Of a stretch of DNA of 64,000 bases, positions 1-42,428 are shown one piece after another. The DNA is from Ostrinia nubilalis (taxonomy: Eukaryota; Arthropoda; Insecta; Lepidoptera; Crambidae): assembly GCF_963855985.1 (NCBI RefSeq), contig NC_087107.1, forward strand, positions 62,001-126,000, read 5' to 3'. Positions within the stretch are counted from its first letter, which is position 1. Each line of letters starts with the position of its first letter. The notes beneath the pieces were generated by a model. The model was not told where the DNA came from. It worked only from the letters and a program-made list of their open reading frames with translations, and did not search any database. The translations under genes and the position numbers were made by a program.

Positions 1-3000
1 TCTTAGACTCCAGGGATTTTCAAAATGAACAATGTTGGGAGATATCAGATTTACGTGGGTTGTTTGTTCCTTTGCCTGCAAATGTCAGAGGTCAGGAATG
101 CTAGAGGCTTCTGGAACCCAGCCCACGCAGACGTTGTACTTTTGGTAACGATACAGGGCCCGAACTTCAGAAGTTATTTATTGTCTGCGCGCAGCTCGCA
201 TAGCGGATTGATGACAATGCGATGGGCCCTGCGCGTAATGTATGCTAACTGTACCGCGCTCATTGGCAGTTGATTGATACGATCGTCCCCACTGCATGAT
301 CAAATGTCCACGATCGATACGCTTCGGTGATATCAAGTTTTCAAATTACGTTGCCTCTCTTGATGGTGCTGACATAGCATTCTGTCTGTCATCCTTTTCA
401 GATCGAGTTCGAGTCTAGAAGAATCTTTTAAGAAGTATCAAATCGCATAGCGGGGCATCCCTCTGTAAAATAACGAGGCTCTGCAACTGTATAAAAGTAG
501 AGCGCTATAAGTTCTGCTTTTTCTTTACTAATCAACTTTTTCCTTTTTTTTAAATAAACACTGTTATTTCAGATTAAAAAGTTATAATAAAGAAGATATG
601 TTACATAAACATCAACATTTTATAATATGTTTCATTTCGAGAAATACTTGGGCAAGAGACAATGTTTTGGTTCCCAATTTTCCGCTCCACAAGAACTGTG
701 AGCTTGCCGACAGGCGGTATCATTAACCGATGTGCTCGAAACATAGTTCTTTTGTTTTGAAAATGTAATATTCGATAAACATCATAGCTGAGTTCTATTG
801 ATAATGATAGGCAATTCCCATTTGTTTTATTTTAAACGAGCTTGCTTACTGCCAGAAACTTACCCTCTCACAAGGGTGTTGTTATAATCTTTGTTGGAGC
901 GTGCCTAGAAGGATAGTGAAAATTTATTTATTACCATATTGAATCACAATTTGGTAACCAAAACACACCTGCCCTGCTACAGTTCTCTGCTACCACTAGT
1001 ACTCACTGCCTAACTACCACATGAAAGATTCCCATCTTCTTAGGATTTACGTTTAACGTTAATTCGGAAATGCAAGCACGGTTGGACTTTCAAAATTATG
1101 GTTGAACTGTAAAATTAAAAACTTGTACATTTTTATAGCATCCATATACGAGCTTTATGCTCCATAATGATAAACCATCGTGTAGATTTCCAATCTATAT
1201 TAATATTGAATCGGAGCGATTAATGTGGTATAACAGGAAGATATAAATAGATAGTGTAGATAGTAATTACATCCGTGCAAACAAAACTAGCGCGTCGAGT
1301 GGCGCACGCGCATCTCTGATTCAAGTTTATGATTTGATTTATATTTAGAGTGTCCTTGCGAGCTTTATTGTGCTAACACAATGCTGATATGTTCCATAGT
1401 CGCCTTCGATACCACTCATTTTATTGTTGGCATTGCAATTAAAAACGCATAATTATGTATACAATTTTGGGATCCTTTGCAGTTTCCTGCAACAAACGAA
1501 TTAAATCGCTGCTAGCGAATGGCATCAGATACATTATCATTCCATTTAGAAAACAGTTATGTTTTCGGTTTATCTAAACATTTGAGAAACACTTAACATT
1601 ATATCATCAATTTATGTATTCGCACCGCTTCCTCCTGGGAATGCCAATTCCTTCCAGCAATTTTGTAAATATCGTGTTCCATCAAACAGGTGGACGTCCT
1701 CAGCAACTCGTATTGAACGCTCGTGCCGGGTAATGCTATTAGTGTATTACAATTTTCAGTTCAAAGAGACGTCGGCAGGCTCTCGATGTGCTAGTAGCTA
1801 CGTACGAGGCAGCGACGACGACGGAGAACATAATTCTGCGCCCGATCGCTAGTTTACGTTTCAATTCCATCGAAGTGCTCCTGCGCCTAATTGGCGCTGG
1901 CGTGCGAGCGAGCCCGGTGCCCGTGTTTACGCAAATATACTACAGCGTGTAATTATTTTTAACGAACAGCCTCGCGTGCAATATTAAGATAATAATATCT
2001 TTAGAGGTGCAATAAATCTCCGATCGATCCCGACTCTCGAGCAGCCGAGCTGTCGCAACCACGGGAGCCTTGTATCATGAGTGCAGTCAATAAATCTTAT
2101 CTTGCAAATGCATTTTATTTTTGGGCTTATTATTACTTACTGATAATATCATATTATTATCTGCTTTTTTCATCAAAATTGTGACATTTTGTTAATCAAT
2201 ATGGAAAGCAATATCATAATTATTTACAATACGTTTTAATATTTCTAAAAGTATACGAACATTTTAATATCATAGGTTATAAAAATATTTTTAGTACGGA
2301 CTCGTTTGGCATACTCAGCAAAGTTATAAAAAAGGGATGTGACATAAACGACCTAAAGGGTCGATATTTTACGTTGATAAGTTTAAGAATTCCGCTATAG
2401 ACTTGTGTTATTACCAGATCATAATTTGACGAGATCTAATCGTATTAGAGAATTTTATTTGAAATTGAATGTACTTTTAAGATAAGCGTAAAATCTACTT
2501 ATCGAATTGCAACATTTTGTCGATAGCAACATTTTGTGTCGGTGGCTCTTCGAACAGTTGTAAAATTCTCTTAATGGTAGAGCTTTTATTGTTAACTTTG
2601 CTAAGCGAAAAATTGCTCAGCACTGCTATGAAAATACGTCCGTTTCTGGTCGATTTTTTTAGCAAAGCAGAAATCAAAATAGCGCACAAAAATTGTCTGA
2701 AGTAGGCGTTACGAGCGAGCAATTATGTGGTGTCGCGACGCAATAAAGCCGGTTACACAAGTGACAATGGGCGGCGGGCAGCCCGCTTGTGTAACCGCGC
2801 CCTTACCGGCTCGGGTTACGACGAGCGCCCGCTTTGATCCAAAATGCGTTATGTAAACCATTCCCTTTACTTGCGAGGGATCTTGCGGAATTTTACAAAA
2901 CACACGTTGCTGGGTTTTATTTTTTTGTCCTGAGCGGCCCGGCGAAAGTGTTATATAATTTTTTCTAACAATAAAACAGGTAGAGTTAATTGTAAACCAC

Positions 3001-3309
3001 TGCCGACCATAGCGATCACTTCAAAGCTTTCTGAAGTACAAACAAACAACTTTACGAAGCTTACGTACTACATGACCAATTAACGACCAAAGATAAGAAC
3101 AGTGATTTAATAGTGAGATGTAAACTTCAGTGATAGAGCACACTAAACATTCCCAAAGTTCAATCCAAAGCCAAAGCACATGCCAAAAACAAATGACGTG
3201 CAAGCACGTGATCCAGCGTCGAGAAAATCTCAAACGAATTGTAGATTAAAGTCCGTTATACATTTGTTTAAAGAACGCCGAATTATCAATCGCGCGATGA
3301 AACAATTGA
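1..3309. other. Upstream flank of the RhoGEF gene; no coding sequence recognised
   Basis: AT-rich with short meaningless frames. Two items stand out. A GC-richer patch at about 1760-1950 could be a promoter or an untranslated exon. A short foldback at 2751-2796 has arms GGTTACACAAG/CTTGTGTAACC. The 5' end of the RhoGEF transcript cannot be placed from sequence alone. Confidence 0.4.
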
Positions 3310-34900
<31,591 letters not shown>

Positions 34901-35093
34901 AACGAATGTGACGCCGACCCGGTTCGAACTAGTCCCAGACCTTCCAAGAGGAAGACCTTCTGGAGATTCACATGAATGGAATTGACGTTGTACGTGTAAG
35001 TGATGTGAATGTGCGCAGCGGACAGACGAGAGCCTAAAGTTTTATTTTCAAACGTTTTCGTTGGACCTGAATGTTAGTATTATTCCAGCTTTC

Positions 35094-35099
35094 AATAAA
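35094..35099 (+). terminator. Candidate polyadenylation signal of the RhoGEF gene
   Basis: AATAAA 194 bases after the stop codon. It is the first canonical hexamer in the 3' flank; later AT-rich sequence offers weaker alternatives. Confidence 0.55.
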
Positions 35100-36089
35100 G
35101 TTAAACGTTGATATATGCTAATATAAAATATAATATAAAGTAAACGTTCAAAAATAACGTGTTTTACGCTTGTGAGCGTGATTGAAATGTAATATTTTGA
35201 GATTATTTAACTATTAGTTAGGACATGAAATGTCAATATCATTTTAATGCATAAGAGTAAATTTTTATCAAAATTTTTGAGATTTATTTATGAAAGGTCA
35301 CACAGTATTATTGAAATATAAATATTTGCAGATTTGGACGATCTGGATTATGGCCTGTTACGTACCTTTACACGTTATTATTGTATTGTGGAGGTTTTCG
35401 AATCATTTACCATATTTGTATCCATATCAACACGAGATATTGTTGTTTGAGTAGTTGTGATATTATGTATTTCAGTACTGATGATTCTTACTGATACTTA
35501 AAGTAAATATATTTTACTACATTAAAACATTTTAAGATATTTCAAATACCAAAATATTGTCTAAGTTAGCTTGATCGATTTTCGACTCTGAAAATATTTT
35601 TGCAAGTTTTAACAGATTATGTATTTGCTGTATATGTATTTAAAATTAAACCCTACATAGACTTTTATCTTTTCGATCAAATTAAGAGTTGTGTAATCGA
35701 GTAGCTGGTACAAAATCATCAGTTTAATGGATCAGTGTACCTTGATGTAGCATGGAAGTCATTTTCGTTTCCAGATGGAATAGCGGTTAGAACAAAATTT
35801 GTGATTGCTCAAATATATCCACTGTTACCTGCCCGTCATTGTGAGCAACAAATTTTAAATAGTGTGTTTGGACGATGTATCCTATATTTATAACTGCAGA
35901 GTATTAAAAAGAGGTCGCACTAATTTGGCTTTGTTTTATTTCATAAACTCCCCTGTTAACATTTTACAGACTACATAAAACGAAAATTACATCAGGTAAT
36001 TGATTATAACCATTGCAGCACATGGGCAGCACACAATACAGCCATTAATGATTGAAATAAACACATTACCACTCCTTTGCGTTGCGCAG

Positions 36090-36310
36090 TCGGGTAAAAA
36101 AAGCCGATCGGTATGATCGTTTATGATGATCATTATTTAAATTTCAATACCCGTGCCGCGGGTAAGATGGAGTCCTGAAATACAGGATTATCCTAGTTTA
36201 GGCTCCAATTTACCTAAACAGCGCCAACAAATGTTGTAATTAATTTGTAATTAACAAATTGTATTTGTGTTTGGTGCAAAATAAAAGTATTTTTATTTAT
36301 TTAAATTACG
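36090..36310. repeat. Candidate retroposon 3' tail between the two convergent genes
   Basis: The text around 36165-36225 (AAGATGGAGTCCTGAAATAC, TAGTTTAGGCTCC) and the ATAAAAGTATTTTTATTTATTT end resemble a LINE 3' untranslated region. Identification is by style only. Confidence 0.35.
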
Positions 36311-36467
36311 TAATGTTCTAGTTTCCCTTCAGTAATTAAATCCTTATTGTCACTTACAACTGTGAATCGAGTTTATAGAATTTTTATATTATGTTGGATA
36401 GTCATAATTGGCCTAAAAATCTTACAAAAACATAAATTATTGTTAAAAAAATTAATTACTGAACTAG

Positions 36468-36584
36468 TGCCCGTTTGCAACGTTAAACCCCTAATGTATA
36501 AGTGACCCCTACGGCGACACTTAACAGGCATTTTTTCTTCATAAAGGTCACTTAAAAATTAGGGATTGATGGTGAAAACGGGCA
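36468..36584. mobile_element. Short MITE downstream of natalisin
   Basis: Inverted ends: GTGCCCGTTT with CCCCTAAT and TAAGTGACC at the left; GGTCACTTA, ATTAGGGA and AAAACGGGCA at the right, with TA at both borders. Length about 117 bases. Confidence 0.75.
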
Positions 36585-36651
36585 TAAGTTGCTTTTTTAA
36601 TGTTTTAGGGAAATAAAATACTGGTAAGTCCCTCCTTAGCACGCAACCAAT

Positions 36652-36657
36652 TTTATT
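36652..36657 (-). terminator. Candidate polyadenylation signal of natalisin
   Basis: TTTATT on the + strand is AATAAA on the gene strand, about 100 bases past the stop codon. Confidence 0.5.
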
Positions 36658-36754
36658 AAATTACACAACGAATCTTAATAATAATGAATACGTTAAGTAC
36701 ATAAATATACATCTTCCAAGTAGGCCATTGTTCTGTTACACCTTTGAAAATACT

Positions 36755-38236
36755 TTAGTTACATTTCCCAACCACTTCGTTAATAAACTCTACTAAGTTA
36801 TCATCGTTGTTGGAGTCGCCGCTCTTCTTGCCTCTGCTTACAAAGTACGGGTCCATTTGCAGTTGAGCCGCCAATTTCTTCAATATCGTTCGCCTGTCTC
36901 TTTCGCTATCAGTGATATCCCTTTTCGTCTTATTGTTTTCGTTTTTCATCATAATAAGTTCAACCGTAGCGCAAATTAGTTCCTTAGCTTTAACGAATTC
37001 TTCGTGAGACATTGTAGTGTTAGCAACTTTGACAATGTCATCTTTTTTACCTCTGGCTATGTAGAAAGGGTCGTTCCTAACGGATTTGACTATTTCTTCA
37101 ATTGCCCCGCGTCGATCCCTCGCTGCTTTCGGCAAATTGATATAATACTTTTTGCCCCTTGAAATGTAAAACGGGTCATCTTCTGCCGATGAACGACTGT
37201 TTCTTTCTACAATAATGTAATGTGGTTCCTCGGCATAGATCCTATTATCGTGAACTGTGCGCGGCTCAGACGTCAAGGCGTGGGGTCTGTTCCTGGGTCC
37301 GTCAAATAAATGTTTCAACTTACTCTCCCTCGGCCTGGTACCCCAAAATGAATTGTGCTCGCTGTCACTTTTCTTTAGTCTCGATAAATTTTCTATATCA
37401 TTCTCTACGTCATTAATCGCGTGTAGAATTGAATCTTTTAAATCTTCCTTACGTCTGCCTCGACTACTCCAAAAGGGCTCCGAGTCTTTTCGTCTGCCTC
37501 GATTACCCCAAAAAGGTTCGAAATCGTCTCTTCTGCCTCGATTTCCCCAAAAAGGATCATCTACATCATCGCGTCTTCCACGATGGCCCCAAAACGGTGT
37601 TTCTTCACGCCTACCTCTGTTTCCCCAAAACGGTTCATCCTCACGTCTTCCCCTGTGGCCCCAGAATGGAGGGTCGTCTTGTCTTCTACCTCTGTTTCCC
37701 CAAAAAGGTTCATTTTCCTGCCGCGCGCTTCTGCTTCCCCAGAAGAGACTATCGGGCAAAAAATTATCAATTAACTCCTCAGAACTGCGCCGTCCGCGAT
37801 TGCCCCAAAACGGTGACGTTACATCATCTCGAGTGTGCTTAACATTTCCGTATACTTCATCCGAATTACTGGAAGGGAAACAATTCTCACAATACCTATC
37901 ATTTTTGGATAGATACGATTTATAAGGTTTTTGAGCATCTATATAGTTTTCGACGGATGAACTTTCCCTTCTTCCTCTGGTTGCCCAAAATGGCGATTCT
38001 TTCTCTGAATTTATGAGTGCGTTTAATTCTTTTTTTCCCCTATTGGGCCAAAAAGGATTTTCGTCGTCGTCGTCGATGGATCGCTTCGAGCGGTCGCTGT
38101 GAGCTTTTAGGTGATATTTAGCAGAGTTGTGTTTGTGCGAGACCTTCGTCGTTTTAGTTTTGTTGACGCTACCGAGTGCGATGTCCGTAGATAGAAGTAG
38201 TAGCAGTAGTAGGAAAATGTACATTCGTGTGTGCAT
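36755..38236 (-). CDS. NTL: Natalisin neuropeptide precursor
   Basis: Prepropeptide of 493 residues for natalisins, arthropod tachykinin-related peptides with an FxxxR-amide end that act through a G-protein-coupled receptor and affect mating behaviour (family knowledge). The start at 38236 is chosen because it opens a signal peptide (MHTRMYIFLLLLLLLSTDIA) and a TTTTCTTTTCAG acceptor lies 11 bases upstream; the frame is open further but would include that acceptor. After a KR site come 13 peptides ending in FxxxR-G before RR or KK: ten PFW type (PNR, ATR, GNR x5, GHR x2, SSR), then PFYISR, PFYIAR and PYFVSR. Two further repeats are degenerate (LFWGSRSAR and SFWGTRPRE lack the amidation glycine). 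The PFW block sits in the first two-thirds; the FY/YF peptides are spaced out near the C-terminus. Single coding exon. Confidence 0.93.
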   Translation of the reverse strand: MHTRMYIFLLLLLLLSTDIALGSVNKTKTTKVSHKHNSAKYHLKAHSDRSKRSIDDDDENPFWPNRGKKELNALINSEKESPFWATRGRRESSSVENYIDAQKPYKSYLSKNDRYCENCFPSSNSDEVYGNVKHTRDDVTSPFWGNRGRRSSEELIDNFLPDSLFWGSRSARQENEPFWGNRGRRQDDPPFWGHRGRREDEPFWGNRGRREETPFWGHRGRRDDVDDPFWGNRGRRDDFEPFWGNRGRRKDSEPFWSSRGRRKEDLKDSILHAINDVENDIENLSRLKKSDSEHNSFWGTRPRESKLKHLFDGPRNRPHALTSEPRTVHDNRIYAEEPHYIIVERNSRSSAEDDPFYISRGKKYYINLPKAARDRRGAIEEIVKSVRNDPFYIARGKKDDIVKVANTTMSHEEFVKAKELICATVELIMMKNENNKTKRDITDSERDRRTILKKLAAQLQMDPYFVSRGKKSGDSNNDDNLVEFINEVVGKCN

Positions 38237-39227
38237 TTTGTTACAATCTGAAAAGAAAAAATATATTAGTAAAAGATAAGGCATTTTCTTTTTTATTAAA
38301 TTGACGTATTGAAAACATTTTGTGAGCTTTCTCATTTAACGAAAAACTATTTTATACTAGGTCAGATCTTTATCTTAAACTTTAAACGTTTTATTTAAAC
38401 TTATAATTATTAAAACGAATAATTGTTATTCCATTATTTTAATCTTTGAATTGTGTAATCTTTTTTATTTATAATACCTTCAGAAAAAACTAACTATTAG
38501 AAAGAAAGAAATAAGAAAGAAAAAACTTTATTTGACAACTTAATAGTAAAAATAAATACATTCATAACATTTTACTTCACAAACATCCAAAGGAGAAAGA
38601 AAAAAGGTAAAAATAATAATAATAAATTTGTCAAAAAGGCCACCCACTCAGTAACGTCTTGGCCCGTCTATTAAAAACAATTACGTCGTTCTTTTGGTCA
38701 CCAAAATATGTACACATTTGAAATAAATCCAGTATTGTCTGCATTGATTAGACAGTCTGATAGACAGCATAAAGTGATCTGATGAGGGTGATGATTGGTC
38801 TCTTTTTGAAAGTTGTACAGACCTCCAATGTTTTTCATTAGATTTTTTAAGATAAGTGTAAAAATGTAGGTACTTATGTATTATAAATTGAAATTAAATA
38901 GGCAAACTCAAAATTAAATAGACTAGCTCATCTTGCCACAAAATTAAACAGACTTGGGCAAGACTTAAAAAAATTAACCAATTTTGAAAAATTACCACAA
39001 AACCCCAAAAAGAACAAAACGTGTGTGTGTTTAAATATGAAGGAACAATCGTTGAAATAGACTATATTTTGATTTATAATCTGAATCTAAGTGCAAACTA
39101 TCTCAAAAATTTTACTAAAATAATTAATTAGCTGATGTACCTACCTTGATTACACATCAGTAAGTAGGTATTTAGTAAAAAAAAGTTCAACATAGAAAAA
39201 TCCAAAAAATATTGAGCAAGTACTTAC

Positions 39228-39275
39228 CAGTGACTCCAATCAGGATACCATGGCCTGTTGGTGGCTCGCCGGGAT
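39228..39275 (-). promoter_or_regulatory. Predicted natalisin 5' leader exon with TATA promoter
   Basis: On the minus strand a TATA-like TTATAAGG (39302-39308) is followed about 30 bases later by a GC-rich leader ending CACTG|GTAAGTA (donor at 39227). Joining to the acceptor at 38248 removes about 1 kb. The leader holds a 3-codon upstream frame (ATG GTA TCC TGA, 39251-39240), so the signal-peptide ATG would be the second AUG. Transcription start is inferred. Confidence 0.5.
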
Positions 39276-40289
39276 GTGCGGTCCAAAGCGCGCGGCGCGC
39301 CTTATAAGGCCCGCGCGGCCCCGAGGGCTGTCGCCTGGCACCCGTCAGGGGGCTCGGAGACCGTTATTAAATTAAAACAATGCTGGATTGCTTTGGACTC
39401 TAATATGGGAAACTAAAGGGCAACGCTTAAGTTGAGGACGTTTTTACCCGATTGTCGAATAGAAAAAAATAGCGTTTTTGAAGTTCTGTAACCGAAACGA
39501 TCTGACGGATTTGAATACAAGGACAAAAACAAGACAAGCACAAATCTTACAATTAGCTATCATGAAATGAAAAGGTTTTGAAATGAAAACGCTCACAGTT
39601 ATGTAATATGAATGGCTATTACCGATCGTAAACGTCCAAGATTATAAACATCATCGCATCGCACACAACGATGTGCATTTCGATTAGTTTCGTTAAAACA
39701 AGACATTTAACCGCCATTTGCTATACAAGTAATTAGGCATAACTTGTAATATGTAGTATATTTAACATTTTCTGAATAAATAATTACGGTTCACATAACA
39801 AAGTGAACAATTTGTTACTGAAATAAATAAATAATTTTATTAATGAAATAAAATGCTACAACATAGTTCGTAGAACACCAGTCCCAGTCTGCTACGCCGT
39901 AGCCAACGCGACTTTTATTGCGCTACGAGTAGGTACCTAACGTAGCAACCTACTACGTGCTACGAGCGTTGAACTCTAATAAAAGAAGAAAATACCCGTA
40001 GCTCAGCAAATTCCAAAGGATTTAATTTTCTCCCTTAATTTGCTGTTTGCGTTAATTTTTATAATTGGGTTCGTTTAGTTCAGGTCAAGTGTTTGATGTT
40101 TTTCTGTTTACTTTCATTCGTTGGTCTAACTGAAACAGGATATTTTTGTTTACGAAAAATGTACAATAATACTGACGTGATTTAGGCGGTAAAAATGTGT
40201 CAGCCTTTTAAGAGTATTTTGAAGAAACTACTAGACAGATACGGTGGTAGTTCTTCTAATGGCTTTGGCAAGATTTGTTTAGCATCATT

Positions 40290-40417
40290 AATAAAATCAA
40301 GGTAGCAGGGAAGCGCTAGACGCAAGCCGCTACCAATCGATCAACATGGAAAGCATTGGGGGAGGCCTATGTTCAGCAGTGGACGTCCTGTGGCTGAAAT
40401 GATGATGAATAAAATCA
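40290..40417 (+). mobile_element. Truncated LINE 3' end with 10-bp target duplication
   Basis: The insert 40300-40407 (TTGGGGGAGGCCTATGTTCA, GCAGTGGACGTCCTGTGGCT, ATGATGATG tail) is flanked by AATAAAATCA at 40290-40299 and 40408-40417. Same family as 30636-30787. Confidence 0.85.
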
Positions 40418-40999
40418 CGTCTCTTGAAAATAGTAAAAATCTTAGCAATTGTGTGGTTTGTTCGTAGTCAGACAACCCTTGATATTTCGGAATACCAGAA
40501 GCGTAGGTACATAAAAGAGTGAATGAATATGTGATTATTATAATTTTTCTATTTCCTTTGATATTGGCCAGCAGGCCTGGACCTTGGCCGTCACCCAGAC
40601 CTTAGTTACTAACTCTATTTACAATATTCGAGACACAAGGATTACTATTTTGTATGTTTTGAATATGGTGATCATGGCCAAATAGACAAACTACATTGAT
40701 TCATTGATATTCATTTATAATTTAAGGGATAACGTACATAATATTGGGAAATATAACGTTTTCCTTTGGTTACTTCGGTCAGTAATCAAAATGATGCCGT
40801 GATCAAAACTTCATTATTTTTATCCGATGTTTTGTAAAATTGTATGTAATTATTGTAAGTCATTTTGTTGTCATTCAATATTATTGCATTGAATAAAATT
40901 ATCGGTCGGCCTTTTAAGTTTCAGTGTGGTTTCAGTGACACCGATTGATGAGACTTGCATCCAATGGCATATCACAAACTTTTTTATTAAAACTCACAA

Positions 41000-41160
41000 A
41001 AACTCATAAAACTCATTTATGTTTGCAAATAGGCTTTTAAAAAGTACTTTTACACGTCCTAGTATTAACCCTACCACTGTTTCGGGACAATAAATAGGCC
41101 AGTGCTGAGAAGAAGCAGCGCAAGAAACTCAGTCACTAAATATTGTCAGATCTTACAAAC
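41000..41160 (-). mobile_element. LINE 3'-untranslated fragment (family of the 33.7-kb insert)
   Basis: Matches 33676-33850: AACTCATAAAACTCATTTAT, TTTACACGTCC, AGTATTAACCCTACCACTG and GAAGAAGCAGCGCAAGAAAC. Confidence 0.8.
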
Positions 41161-42253
41161 TAAATGCTTATTATTAAAGGACTTTGTTGTGAAATGTGTG
41201 TTACATGTGTTTTACGAAATATTTGTGTAATTTTAGAAATAGTTTTAAAAATATTTCTAAACGAAATGCTGCGAATAGCTGCGCCTTAACCCGTCAGTCC
41301 GTGGTCAGCGGAGGCTACACGCGTGGCTGTGATTACACTGTACGCGGGAGAGCGGGCTTCGCCGGACACTAATATGTTTTATTTTATTTTCCATTAAGAT
41401 AAGAAAAAGTAGTTCTGACACTAGAATGAATCTACCTTGTAAGCAATTCTATTTTTGTTTAAAAAAATACAAGACTTATTTTATTCAGATCAAACCTTGA
41501 CACCGAGGAACTATTCAAATAATATCAATACTACAAATATGCCAACGAATAAATTTTCATGTAAAATGTTGCCAAGACTAGACCATAATTATATGTATGT
41601 ACTCAACCAACTCTTGATAATTGCTTTGCACTGTCAATTATTTATTGTGAAACAGAGAACAGGTGGAAAATAAATTAATAAGGAAAAACCATCATCGATA
41701 CACAGTCGAAGCACAAAGTGTACGTTGCCGATTTTTTCCATTGTCTTTGAAGTAACAAAGTCAATATCTTTTTAAAAGCATTACAGGTTACTGGTCCATA
41801 CGTCCCCCTCCTCCTTTGCAGTATTCCTGTGTGTGGAGCGTGTAACGAGGTTGTCGGGCCGGGGTATAAAGGCGGCTGATTTCGTTAAATACGTCATTAT
41901 TGGGAGCGCCGGGGGCGAAGCGGGTTCGCGATGGAGTGGAAATAATAAAAAATATATTTTTAGACAAGGTGGAAAGCTCCACGTTGCAAAGGAGATGTAA
42001 TCAGTCGGAATTTCATTATTAGTTGTAGGCCGTATCATGAAACGCCTTATGAAAATGATTAATTTCACAAGCTACGAAATAGTCGAATAATTGTTTAAAA
42101 ATTATTCGACTTTACTTTACGTTTTTCTCGAAGCAATATCAATTGGTATGCTTTATTATTCATATTAAAACTTATAGACTACTTTTAACTCACCAGAAAG
42201 TGACTTTGTGAGTTCTATGACTTGATCAACCAAAGATTTACACAAAATTAGTG

Positions 42254-42428
42254 TAGGGTGACAATGTCTCAACTGCTTAGGCGTCGAACTACCGATTAAG
42301 AAGACGCGCAGTTCGATCCCCGTCGAGCTGCAGTGGTGAACCTAGGCTACTTCTATCACAAGTTCTTAAACTATAGCATACTGATGGGTTAACGGTTATA
42401 TTTAGTATGTCCACTAATTTATTAAACA
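42254..42428 (+). mobile_element. tRNA-derived SINE
   Basis: A box A-like ATGTCTCAACTGCTTAGG is followed by a box B-like GCAGTTCGATCCCCG, then an unrelated body. It cannot form a full tRNA. Confidence 0.6.

Noticed and set aside
37257..37925. 222-codon + strand frame opposite natalisin
   Set aside because: Shadow of the repeated GNRGRR coding units; no domain and no start context.
38237..38335. Upstream start for natalisin adding 33 residues
   Set aside because: That stretch contains a clear splice acceptor, and the 38236 ATG starts a textbook signal peptide.
41810..41990. Possible exon after TTTGCAG with a TATAAA box nearby
   Set aside because: No supported frame, no donor with coding sequence and no similarity I recognise.
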